From assembly GCF_000227135.1 (NCBI RefSeq), contig NC_018263.1:2630621-2694620 (forward strand): a stretch of 64,000 nucleotides of DNA, read 5' to 3'. The notes below the pieces were generated by a model. The model worked only from the letters and a program-made list of their open reading frames with translations. It did no database searches and had not been told where the DNA came from. Origin of the DNA: Leishmania donovani (taxonomy: Eukaryota; Euglenozoa; Kinetoplastea; Trypanosomatida; Trypanosomatidae). Shown in pieces: positions 1-8,448 of this stretch (positions are counted from its first letter, which is position 1; each line of letters begins with the position of its first letter). The position numbers and the translations under genes are program-made.

Positions 1-304
1 GCCACCACCCTCGAGCCGGACTGCGCACGCGGCCCACGTGGGTCAATGCGCGCAGTGGGCCCGGGCCCGTCTGGCGCCGATCACGCAGCACGTACGTGAA
101 AGAAGGGACGAGGACGGGCACGAAGTGCCCGCAAGGTGCATGGCCCGACTCGGCAGCAGGGACGGCTCGCCCTACACGACGAGGATGCAGCCGTGGCGCA
201 GCAGAAAGCAGGTGAGCGGTGGTGGCTTATGCATCTATCAGCGAACGTGCTCGTCGGGGGCTACGGGCGCACGGTGAAGAATGCAGGAAATAGAAAAATC
301 GATC
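1..304 (-). other. 3' flank of the prolyl oligopeptidase gene
   Basis: This stretch lies downstream of the prolyl oligopeptidase stop codon on the sense (minus) strand. It should hold the 3' UTR and possibly the start of the next intergenic region. I see no coding region or RNA gene in it. Confidence 0.6.
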
Positions 305-2398
305 TCAGTCGTGCCACGTTGCACCAATGCTCTTCGCCATGAAGGCGTACATGTCGGACGTCTCGGCGATGATCTTGCTCGTGGGCTTGCCAAAGCCGTG
401 ACCTGCAGCCACCTCCACACGCGCCAGGAAGGGACCACCCAGCTCCGGGTTCGTGTGCTGCAGCGTGGCCACGTACTTGAGCGAATGCAGCGGCACCACG
501 CGATCATCATGGTCACCGGTCACCACTAGGATGGCTGGGTATTTGACGCCGGGGCGCACATTGTGGATGGGGCTGTACTTCTCCAGTACCCTGAAGTCCT
601 CCTCCTCATCTGGGTTGCCGTAGTCGGAGATCCAAGCATGGCCGATGGTGAACTTGTGAAACTTGAACATGTCAAGGACGCCTACTTGGCACACGACGCA
701 CGAGAACTCGTCAGGGGCCTGATTGGCGCAGGCAGCGACGAGGAGGCCGCCGTTGGAGCCGCCCATGATGGCCGTCGTGGCAGGGGAGCCAATTTTGTTG
801 CTGTGGAGGTATTTGGCGGCGGAGACAAAATCGGTGAAACAGTTTTGCTTCTTCGTAAGGCGCCCGGCGTCGTGCCACAACTGGCCGTACTCGTTGCCGC
901 CGCGAATGTTCGGAATGGCGAGAACGCCGCCGAGGTTCTGTAGAAAGACGATGCGCGACGGGCTGAAGCTGGGGGTCAGCGAAATGCCGAAACCACCGTA
1001 GCCGTAAAGCATGACCGGTGAGTGGGGGGACAAGGACCCCTTCTTGTGCACGATGAACATCGGAATCTTCGTGCCATCAGCAGATTGGTAAAAGTGCTGC
1101 ACAGTGACGTAGTCTTCGACGTTGAGACCGTTCACTACGTCGTCCTTGTAGACAGTCAGCGAGCCCTGCGGGTTGTTGATGTCCATGACATAGGAGCGAC
1201 CGGGCAACATGAACGAGGAGACCTTGAAGGAGACAAAGTCCTTCTTATAGTCAGAAAATAAGGACGTGATGGTGCCGAGCGGCAGATCCAATTTCTTCAT
1301 CTCCGCCGCCCCGTGCAGCTTGCGGTAGTACATCACGTCCTTGACGTCCTCGAGGTACACAACGATCAGTGTGTCCTTCACAAGCGCAGCACGGTTCAGC
1401 ACTGACTCCTGCTCAGCGACGACATCCTTTTCCTCGGTCGTTTCAAGGTTAATGGAAACGATCTTTTTGCGCGAAGCATCCTTGGTGCTCGTCATGTAAA
1501 ACATCTTGCCTTCGTTGCCGACATAGATGTACTGGGCGACGAACGTGTTTACCACCTTCACGAACTCCAGCGGCCTCTTCAGCTCCTCGTAGGTGGTGGG
1601 CAGCTTTGCAATCCAAATAAGGTTGTTCGGATCACACCCGTTCATGACGCGGATGACGAGGTACTCGTGGTCGTCCGTCACCTCGGCCGCTAAGATCCAC
1701 TGGGGATGCTCGGGCACCTGCAGAATGAGCAAATCCTCCGACTGCGCAGTCCCGACCTTGTGGAAGCACACGTAGTGATTCTGCGCCGAGTCCGTCTCGG
1801 CGCCCTTGTCGACGTCCTCGCTGAGCTCGGGATAGCGCTGGTAGAAGAAGCCGTCATTTTTCCACCACGAGATGCCCGAAAACTTCGCCCAGTTCAACTT
1901 GTCGGGAAGTTGTTCCCCCGTCTCCGCGTTGAGTACCTGGATGTACTGCCAGTCGCTTCCCTTGTCGCTCAGGCTGTAGGCAAACAGCTCCTCGTTCTCG
2001 CTCCAAGCGTGGGCCTTGAGAGCAGTGGTGCCGTCGGCGCTGAGAGTGTTCGGGTCGAGAAAGACAGTCGGATTGTCGTCCTTGAGAGACGTCGCCTGCA
2101 TGATGACGCTCTGGTTTTGCAGGCCGGTGTTGTACTGATAGTAATACTTGCCAGCGTGCAGACTCGGGTTACTTGTGCGCGCGTAGTTGAGCATCGCCGT
2201 CACTCGCTCCACTATCTTGTCTCGGACCTCGTTGGAGGACTTCATGTACGCATCGAATGCCTCGTTTTGCTGCCGCACGAACTCCTTCGTCTCGGCATTA
2301 CATGGGTCCTCGAGGTAGTCGTACGGCTCCGGGATTGTGCGGCCGTGCAGCTGGTAGGTCGTAGCCGCACGGCGGACGACGGGGTAGAGGGACTTCAT
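305..2398 (-). CDS. POP: Prolyl oligopeptidase (family S9A serine peptidase)
   Basis: The 697-residue protein has the usual length of prolyl oligopeptidases, which cut short peptides after proline. Residues about 1-70 and 410-697 form the alpha/beta-hydrolase domain, and the part between has the character of the seven-bladed propeller that filters substrate by size. The catalytic residues are visible: Ser548 in the GGSNGG motif, Asp631 in the GDHDDRVVP motif, and His667 in AAGHGFG. Arg633 matches the arginine that holds the substrate in the pig enzyme. No signal peptide or membrane segment is seen. The first Met fits family alignments and is preceded on the sense strand by a CT-repeat tract (2468-2490) and an AG at 2429-2430. 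Trypanosomatid relatives (Tc80/Tb80) are cytosolic or released peptidases. The identification is secure; location in the cell is not shown by the sequence. Confidence 0.96.
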   Translation of the reverse strand: MKSLYPVVRRAATTYQLHGRTIPEPYDYLEDPCNAETKEFVRQQNEAFDAYMKSSNEVRDKIVERVTAMLNYARTSNPSLHAGKYYYQYNTGLQNQSVIMQATSLKDDNPTVFLDPNTLSADGTTALKAHAWSENEELFAYSLSDKGSDWQYIQVLNAETGEQLPDKLNWAKFSGISWWKNDGFFYQRYPELSEDVDKGAETDSAQNHYVCFHKVGTAQSEDLLILQVPEHPQWILAAEVTDDHEYLVIRVMNGCDPNNLIWIAKLPTTYEELKRPLEFVKVVNTFVAQYIYVGNEGKMFYMTSTKDASRKKIVSINLETTEEKDVVAEQESVLNRAALVKDTLIVVYLEDVKDVMYYRKLHGAAEMKKLDLPLGTITSLFSDYKKDFVSFKVSSFMLPGRSYVMDINNPQGSLTVYKDDVVNGLNVEDYVTVQHFYQSADGTKIPMFIVHKKGSLSPHSPVMLYGYGGFGISLTPSFSPSRIVFLQNLGGVLAIPNIRGGNEYGQLWHDAGRLTKKQNCFTDFVSAAKYLHSNKIGSPATTAIMGGSNGGLLVAACANQAPDEFSCVVCQVGVLDMFKFHKFTIGHAWISDYGNPDEEEDFRVLEKYSPIHNVRPGVKYPAILVVTGDHDDRVVPLHSLKYVATLQHTNPELGGPFLARVEVAAGHGFGKPTSKIIAETSDMYAFMAKSIGATWHD

Positions 2399-2428
2399 GA
2401 CTGGGTTCTGCCTTGTGTGCGGAAGCTC

Positions 2429-2492
2429 CTGGCGAAGAGATCGACAACGAGGTCAGAAGCACGACCAGCGAGAGAGAGAGAGAGAGAGGCAG
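2429..2492 (-). promoter_or_regulatory. Predicted trans-splice acceptor of the POP gene
   Basis: The plus strand carries an AG-repeat at 2468-2490, which reads as a CT-repeat polypyrimidine tract on the sense strand. The first well-placed sense AG downstream is CCAG ending at 2429, about 30 bases before the start codon at 2398. This is the layout used for addition of the spliced leader. The exact acceptor is an inference. Confidence 0.5.
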
Positions 2493-2612
2493 GGCAGCTA
2501 ACAGAAAACGAGGGACTTTTAACAGACCCAGGATGCAGGAAGCAAAACAGAATGGTAGCTGAGAAACAGAACACCTGCAGTGATGTGTGTTCTCACATGC
2601 ACGCACGCGTGC

Positions 2613-2638
2613 GTGTGTGTGTGTGTGTGTGTGTGTGT
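2613..2638. repeat. (GT)n microsatellite
   Basis: Thirteen uninterrupted GT units on the plus strand (CA on the sense strand of the surrounding genes), in the POP/OSCP intergenic region. Confidence 0.95.
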
Positions 2639-3633
2639 CGGCATCATACCGCAGGTAGTGGCGGGGGCGGGAGGGAGGAAAGAGAAGGGAGACCTCAGAG
2701 AGGCGGAGCGAGAATGCAGAGAAGACAATTAGGCGATGGCAGCGGCGATGCCATCCACAAAGGGACGCCTCTGGGAAAATCATTCATGTACACCTAGACA
2801 GCTGCAGCATGACAAAGGAAAAGCTTCCACAGAATACCGCCGCTCAGGCGCGTTCTGGGGCCATGTCCCTTTGGCATGGACAGGGGCAGCGAATGAAGTG
2901 CTTCCCGCAGGCGTCCGCACCAACGCGTGGTGCCGAGTAGGGCGCGACGCGCAACCTGCGGGCAGCCACACCGGGTGATGGCCAGGACGTAGAGGAAGAG
3001 AGATGCACTACAAAGGTGACGCGGAGATGCGCGATACCGACACAACGCGGTACCACCCTGTCGCACAGTGCTTCTGCTGTGAGGGAGATTGGTAAACATG
3101 CGTTACTACGAGGTGTGCCTACTAGAGAGAGAAAAAAAAAGCATAAACAACAAAGACCTAAGAGAAAAACCCGAGATCCTTGTTAGACGGCGACAAGAAG
3201 GCACGCGTGTTTTGGCGTGCTCACGGGAGCGGGGGTATCGGAGTTGGGGTGGCAGAGAACAGAAGCCGCGATGTCAACAGCGACAGAAACACGCTCGATC
3301 GACAACAGAATTCCTTCCGCTCTCTCCTCCCCGCTCTTCTCTCTCGATCTGGCACCGCCTACTTCACCTGCCGCGGCCACAGATGCCAGCGAGAACAAGG
3401 AGCGACGCGTGCGTCGGGGTACGTCGACGGGTAAAAGGGACTTGCCGCGGCTGCGGCAAGCATGCGAAGTAGCTACGCGCGCAGAAACGAAAAAAAAAAG
3501 ACAAGTACGCGGACCCAGACGTCCCTCCGTACACGGCTGTCGGCTCGCCCTGTGGTCGCCATGCGCGTCACTGCGGGAGGAGGCGGGGAGGTCATCAAAC
3601 CCCGAGACCAATCCACGGAAAGGCATGCTGTAC

Positions 3634-4410
3634 TTAAACGCCGTTCTTGAGCTCCTCGGCATCGTACAGGGAAAGGCTGTCGAGGTACTTGCGCAGCACC
3701 TCTGTCTCGATGTTGTCCTCCCATGTCGTCTTGGACAAACGCGGAGGCGGGATGTTGGTGTAATCGGCCTCGCCCGACGCCTGCGTCTCCTTCGTGCGGC
3801 CGACGGCCTCGTTAACGTACGTTCCCTGCACATCCACGGCAAAGCCCTCCACAATGGAGCGATCCACCATCACCTTCGGCACCAGCGTGTAGCCGGCGAA
3901 TTGCTTGTTGTCCTTCACAACCTGCTCCGCAACTCGCTTTGCCTTGTCCACCAGGGCCCGGTCCTGCTCCTTACCAGGGGCGACGTAGATCTTGGCCGTC
4001 ACGCGCTTCATCTTGGCGTTGACGTAGGTCTCGTACACCTCCGCGACATCCGGGAGCACGTCTAGCATGCCGTTGCTCTGCATCCACTCGAGAGTGAAGG
4101 TAGTCGGGGCGGAGAGCGACTTGAACTCCTTCACCTCACTCACCACCACGGTACGCTGCCAGAAGACAGGCAGCTTCGGGATGGCGGCAGCGATGGTCTG
4201 GAAGTCTTTCAGAATGGTATCAAAGCTGCCCTTCGGCTCCACCGCCTTGTACAGGAACTTGGCGAACGTGACAGAGTCGCTGGGGACAATATTGGCGGGG
4301 AACTGCGCGCGCTCAAAGTCGCTAGCGTAGAGCTTCTTCAGCTCCTCCGACGGGGTGTAGAAGCGCGCCGTCGTGGCAAACGGCACGCACATGGAGAGAC
4401 GGCGGAACAT
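3634..4410 (-). CDS. ATP synthase OSCP (F1Fo delta-type) subunit, mitochondrial
   Basis: A 258-residue protein whose C-terminal half fits the OSCP/delta family, the stalk subunit that ties F1 to the peripheral stator of the mitochondrial ATP synthase. The region FTLEWMQSNGMLDVLPDVAE (about 103-122) matches the helix before the family's C-terminal domain, and VMVDRSIVEGFAVDV (about 184-198) matches its conserved beta-strands. The first 20 residues are basic and hydroxylated, as in a mitochondrial presequence. The frame is open to 4542, but I chose the internal Met at 4410. A sense polypyrimidine tract and an AG fall between 4440 and 4500, and the length then fits the roughly 255-residue T. brucei protein. 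Gene order next to POP and beta-adaptin agrees with T. brucei chromosome 10. The assignment rests on family-pattern recognition, since the N-terminal domain is divergent. Confidence 0.75.
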   Translation of the reverse strand: MFRRLSMCVPFATTARFYTPSEELKKLYASDFERAQFPANIVPSDSVTFAKFLYKAVEPKGSFDTILKDFQTIAAAIPKLPVFWQRTVVVSEVKEFKSLSAPTTFTLEWMQSNGMLDVLPDVAEVYETYVNAKMKRVTAKIYVAPGKEQDRALVDKAKRVAEQVVKDNKQFAGYTLVPKVMVDRSIVEGFAVDVQGTYVNEAVGRTKETQASGEADYTNIPPPRLSKTTWEDNIETEVLRKYLDSLSLYDAEELKNGV

Positions 4411-5129
4411 TACTTTTTTATCGCTCGTAAACGGGCAATCGGCAAGGCGAACACTCACAGCGACGTGGCGGAGGAGGGGCCGTGGAAGGAAGCGTCGGAA
4501 CAGAGGGCAACTCTGTGCTGCACAAAAACGATCACGATACAAACGTGAAGCTTCGTTCGCTGCTCTGATGCCGGGCCAAGACGTGAGAGGCGGTTAACAA
4601 GGGAAAAGCAGATGAAGAGGGAAAACCGAAAAGGGTGAAGCAGACGGTGGGAGAGGCAACTCAACGAAGGCGATACCAAAGGCAAGCGGAACAGGAGGAG
4701 AAGTTGTTAACCTTGTCGCATCGGCAAAGGGGCGAGGGTAAGCACACCCCCTCCCCACAGAGGGAGCGTGCGTGCATGACGTACATGCATTTCCAAACAA
4801 ACGGCATGCGACCGCGTCCCGTAGAGTGGTCGTCGGCGGCTCGATGACAGACCGTCAATCGAACTCGTCGCCAATACGCTCCTCCTCTCCCTTTGCGTGG
4901 GGGAAGGGCAAACACTGGAAAAACGGGCCTGTTCATGTCACGCAGCCTTTTTTTTCGATTGTATGCTTCTTCTGCTTACGAAGCAACAGAGCGCAGACCA
5001 CCTCCCACTCCCTCACCAGCCCGACGCACCCCTCCGCAGAAAGAAGCTAAGAGTGGCCGTGTAGCCGTCCGCCACCACGCTGGATACACATGTGCATGCC
5101 AAAGCCCTTTTTTCTCACCGCTTTTTTTG

Positions 5130-5718
5130 TTCCGCAATAGAACACGAGTTCCACTCCACGCTACAGCCGCCCTGCCACAGACCCATCGCGTGGTGCCGAG
5201 CAGCGCTAGACATGCGGGCGCCCCACACAGCACCCTGCGCCGACGCGGCCACCCGAGCACGGTCTCTGCCTCAGCCCCAAGCCCGCCCACCCACCCCCCA
5301 GGTCGCCTCACGGGTCGCTCCCGCTGTGCTGGTCGCCACCTGGCGCACCTCTCTCTCTCACTCACTCTGTCTGGGGGGTAGCTCAGGCTCCCATCACACC
5401 AGCGGCCAGTGGGGCGGCCCAAGGAGGTACGTGCGAGCCACGCGGGCACGCTTGCCTTCTATCCTAGGCATGGCACAAGCGTGCCCACGGCCGCAGCTCG
5501 CTGCAACGCAGCGCCATCCACGACATCAACGCCGACATATCAGCACCGCTGAATCGCTCTCACCTCCACCCCCACGTCGTGGGGGTACTTTTGAGCCTGC
5601 CACCACCACATGCAGCTGTGCGTTCGCGGGGACATACGGGGGGAGGGGGAGGGGGTCTGCAGGGCTGGCCCACAGATGAGGCGCTGGACCCTGAGATGCT
5701 GCGCACCGAGGTGTGCCC
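5130..5718 (-). mobile_element. Dispersed 589 bp repeat, SIDER-like retroposon, copy 1
   Basis: This block recurs at 32202-32772 and 47149-47738 in the same orientation. By eye it differs from copy 3 at about a dozen positions in 589, mostly towards its right-hand part. Within 5155-5400 copies 1 and 3 look identical. It has no protein-coding capacity. Size, placement in a predicted 3' UTR (of the beta-adaptin gene), and orientation fit the short interspersed degenerate retroposons (SIDER1/2, about 550 bp) of Leishmania. The class assignment is an inference, because I could not align it to a SIDER consensus. The sense end is followed by A-rich sequence (5128-5100 read in sense), as a retroposon tail would be. 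It contains two strong inverted repeats at 5444-5486 and 5569-5585. Confidence 0.65.
5444..5486 (-). other. Conserved 11-bp stem-loop inside repeat copy 1
   Basis: GGGCACGCTTG at 5444-5454 is the exact reverse complement of CAAGCGTGCCC at 5476-5486, with a 21-base loop. The same arms occur at 47463-47473 and 47495-47505 in copy 3; in copy 2 this part is lost in the N gap. It could fold in the mRNA 3' UTR. Confidence 0.8.
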
Positions 5719-6152
5719 GTCATCAGGGCATGCTACAACCGTCAAACGGACAAGAAGAAGCACAACCGATAAACACACGGAGCCCTTGAGTACACAACGA
5801 GAAACAAAAAGATAAAAGAGGAAAGCGAAGAACAAAACGACAGCGGCCACAGCCAACGCATCATCTGCATCCTAATAGGAGAGGAAGGGAAGGGGTAGGG
5901 GGGCTGAGAAAGGCAGCGTGTCGGAGGGGAGGTTGGGTGAAAAGCAGTATCTGTTGGATCTCGGGCAGGCCGAGGACGACAGAGGGAGTGCTAAGGATTG
6001 GAGAATGAGAAGGGCTCGAAGGCGCCAAACGCGCCTAAGCACACAGTACACTCAGCATATAGCATATTCACTCATCCCGGCACACACGGCCCTCCACTCT
6101 GCGTACATAGCGGACGACTTCCCTTTGCAACACACTTTTGCACGTGTTCCGC

Positions 6153-8393
6153 TTAGGAAAAGAGATCATTCAGCTGCGTGTCTCTACCGGCGGACTGCGG
6201 TGCGGCAGAGATTGGCGCTGGCACTGTTTGACTTCCGCTTCCCATACCGTTTCCGAACAAGTCCTCAATGGCACTCGCTGCGGTTGGCGGTGATGCTGGC
6301 GCCTGTGACCCTGACGCGGCCTGAAAGGCTGGCGAGGAGGCCCCGACGGTGGAAGGCGAGGCGCTGAACAGGTCGCCAAAAGGATCTGCATGCTGAGCGC
6401 CGTTGCTGCCGCTCGCCACCGGGTGACGCGCCCCGGTCCCATCGCCCAAGAACTCAAATATATCGTACCTTGCCCGTGCAGCATCAGGCGCCGATGCCCC
6501 ATCCTGGGTGCCCATCGACGGTGTCGCTGGCAGCTTCACCGCATCGTCGTCCTCTGTGTCCTCCTCGTCCAGTTCCACGTCGGCCAGCCCGTAGGGAGGG
6601 AGAAACGACTGGTACGGGCGGGCGAACACGATGGCGGCAGTGTTGAGGGACTTCTTTAGGTCCGCCATGGTCATGGCATCGCTGAAGGTGTGGTCGACGT
6701 TCACAGGCACCATTTGCCCATGAACCACCTTTTTCATCTGCTCCACAGTGATGCCCTTAGAGAGCAGACGCCAGTACGCAAAGGCGCGGTCACGCACATC
6801 GGCGTCGTCACTGTGCGTCGTCACTGTTTCCAGCAAGCGATTCAGCTGCGGCTCCATCGTCTGCGGGTCTCGTAGAAACATCTTCACCGCCGCGCTCAGG
6901 ATCGCGAGCTGCACGCGCTGCTCGTGCTCCATGATGGTGTCGATAAAGCGCTGAATAATGTCCTTGCCGTTTTCGATGAAGTCGCAGTACTCACCCAGCA
7001 TCCACAGCAACGACACCTTCGCCTCCTCCTCTACGACCTCGTCAGCGCCGTAGTCGGTCACCAGCGCATCCAGCATGAGTAGCTCTGGGTACTTGCGCAC
7101 AATATCCTTTGCGGCTGTCACCACGTGAGGCAGCAGCTCTGGCCGCCGATCCACTAGCTGCATGAGAAGGTTCGCGCAGTCAGGCGCCATGGAATCTACC
7201 TTGATGGCGAGCGAAGCGATGGCACGCACCACCTCGACCACAAACACCATGTCCACCCCCGAGGCGTACTCGGCCAATTCCTTGGCAATCTCTGGCGCCA
7301 CGGACGGCGTGGCAAGCTTCAACAGGAGGCGCAGCTTCTCCAGCTTAACGAACGGCGGGTCGCTGTAACGTACGTAGAAGGCGTCGAGGTTGGTGCGCAG
7401 CAAATTCGGAAAGATGACCAGCAGTGCGTGAATGTTCTTGCAGACAATGTACTGTGTTTCAGCATCGCGCTTCGCCAGCGTTAGGAGGGCGGTGTTGACG
7501 CGCACAGTGCAGCGCTCAATCAGCTCCTGCGAGCACCGGCTCGCCAGGTTGGCAACTACCTTGATCGCCCCCATCACCACAGCCGGGTTCTGGTGATTCA
7601 TGCGGGGCAGAACGCGCGTCAGCAGAGTCTCGGCGCTCTCCTTGTCGCTAGGACGCTGGGCCGCCAGTAGGTCAAGGATGTACTGTTGCCCCCATTCATT
7701 GCACTCTGGCAGGTGGTAGACGAGTCGATTCACCCATTCGTTGCTACTCTCAATCTTCTCGCTTCCGTAGTCGTTCACCTCGCACACGATTGCTGCGGCG
7801 TTGGATGCGACGATTGGGTTGTTGTCGTTAAGCAGCTCCACGAGGTCCTTCTTGAAGTCCTGCTGGTAAAAGAGGTTCATGTCATCGTGAAACAGCTTGC
7901 CGAGGCCCATGGCGGCAGTCTTGCGCACGTACGGGTCCGGATCTGCCACGGCACGGCGCAGAGGCTCCAGCGTGTATTCGAGTACCGAGGACACCCGGAT
8001 GCACATCATCGTCCGCACCGCAAGCGCCCGCACAACGGGGGAGCTGTTCGTGGTATCCTGCAGGAACGTGTTGACGGCTAGCAACGCCTTCTCCGGCTGC
8101 AGCCGCGCCGTGCTGAGCACGTACAAATAGACCAACTTCTTGAGCTCCAGATCGGTCGATGGAGCCAGCTTCACGACGTCGACAAAGAGGTAGCTCACGT
8201 CGCGCCCCATCGTCATGTTGGCGATGATGCGCTTCACCGCGGCCTTTTTGCGATAGCTGTCGGTGCCGTTGAGGTCATTTTGCAGCTCCGCAGCTTCGCC
8301 GCGGCGCGTCTGCGCAAAGTACTTGGATCCCGTCTTTGTTTCCTCCAATTTGCGCTGAATTCTCTCGCGCGCCTTGCGGAGAAAGTTCTCCAT
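6153..8393 (-). CDS. Beta-adaptin of an AP clathrin adaptor complex (probably AP-1 beta1)
   Basis: A 746-residue large adaptor chain, which would form the trunk of a heterotetrameric coat adaptor that sorts cargo at the trans-Golgi network or endosomes. The N-terminus MENFLRKARERIQRKLEETK and the downstream helical (HEAT/ARM) repeats to about residue 580 are typical of beta-adaptins. The rest is an acidic, Pro/Ser/Ala-rich hinge with several D-L-F motifs (GDLFS, IEDLFG and a terminal NDLFS), which are typical clathrin or accessory-protein contacts. No folded ear domain follows, so it is shorter than mammalian beta1 or beta2. Start: the frame is open to 8456, but the sense tract at 8415-8448 and the AG at 8405-8406 lie inside that extension, so the Met at 8393 is used. 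Position next to OSCP fits the T. brucei beta1-adaptin locus. Beta2 or beta4 cannot be excluded by eye. Confidence 0.9.
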   Translation of the reverse strand: MENFLRKARERIQRKLEETKTGSKYFAQTRRGEAAELQNDLNGTDSYRKKAAVKRIIANMTMGRDVSYLFVDVVKLAPSTDLELKKLVYLYVLSTARLQPEKALLAVNTFLQDTTNSSPVVRALAVRTMMCIRVSSVLEYTLEPLRRAVADPDPYVRKTAAMGLGKLFHDDMNLFYQQDFKKDLVELLNDNNPIVASNAAAIVCEVNDYGSEKIESSNEWVNRLVYHLPECNEWGQQYILDLLAAQRPSDKESAETLLTRVLPRMNHQNPAVVMGAIKVVANLASRCSQELIERCTVRVNTALLTLAKRDAETQYIVCKNIHALLVIFPNLLRTNLDAFYVRYSDPPFVKLEKLRLLLKLATPSVAPEIAKELAEYASGVDMVFVVEVVRAIASLAIKVDSMAPDCANLLMQLVDRRPELLPHVVTAAKDIVRKYPELLMLDALVTDYGADEVVEEEAKVSLLWMLGEYCDFIENGKDIIQRFIDTIMEHEQRVQLAILSAAVKMFLRDPQTMEPQLNRLLETVTTHSDDADVRDRAFAYWRLLSKGITVEQMKKVVHGQMVPVNVDHTFSDAMTMADLKKSLNTAAIVFARPYQSFLPPYGLADVELDEEDTEDDDAVKLPATPSMGTQDGASAPDAARARYDIFEFLGDGTGARHPVASGSNGAQHADPFGDLFSASPSTVGASSPAFQAASGSQAPASPPTAASAIEDLFGNGMGSGSQTVPAPISAAPQSAGRDTQLNDLFS

Positions 8394-8404
8394 CGCGCGC
8401 GTTC

Positions 8405-8448
8405 CTATGATTGAGTGGGGGAGGGAGAGGGTGAGGGGGGTGAAGGGC
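8405..8448 (-). promoter_or_regulatory. Predicted trans-splice acceptor of the beta-adaptin gene
   Basis: On the sense strand a C/T-rich tract (8448-8415) is followed by ATAGG with the AG at 8406-8405. The acceptor would leave an 11-base untranslated leader before the ATG at 8393. It excludes the longer open frame as the real start. Confidence 0.55.

Larger units (their letters stand above)
2399..3633 (-). other. Intergenic region between OSCP and POP genes
   Basis: It holds the predicted OSCP 3' UTR, the POP splice acceptor near 2429-2492 and a long GT microsatellite at 2613-2638. Several open frames cross it on both strands, but they are rich in Ser, Arg and His with no recognisable domain. 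I see no gene. Confidence 0.6.
4411..6152 (-). other. Intergenic region with repeat copy 1
   Basis: From right to left on the sense strand it holds the beta-adaptin 3' UTR, the 589 bp repeat at 5130-5718 and the OSCP leader. A purine-rich plus strand at 5750-6000 and 4600-4740 gives pyrimidine tracts in sense. No gene is seen; open frames across 4976-5856 are readings of the repeat. Confidence 0.65.

Noticed and set aside
1706..2797. 363-residue plus-strand open frame
   Set aside because: Antisense shadow of the prolyl oligopeptidase gene; His/Arg/Val-rich, no domain, no plus-strand gene elsewhere.
3217..4065. 282-residue plus-strand open frame
   Set aside because: Antisense of the OSCP gene; its frame mirrors the codon bias of the true gene.
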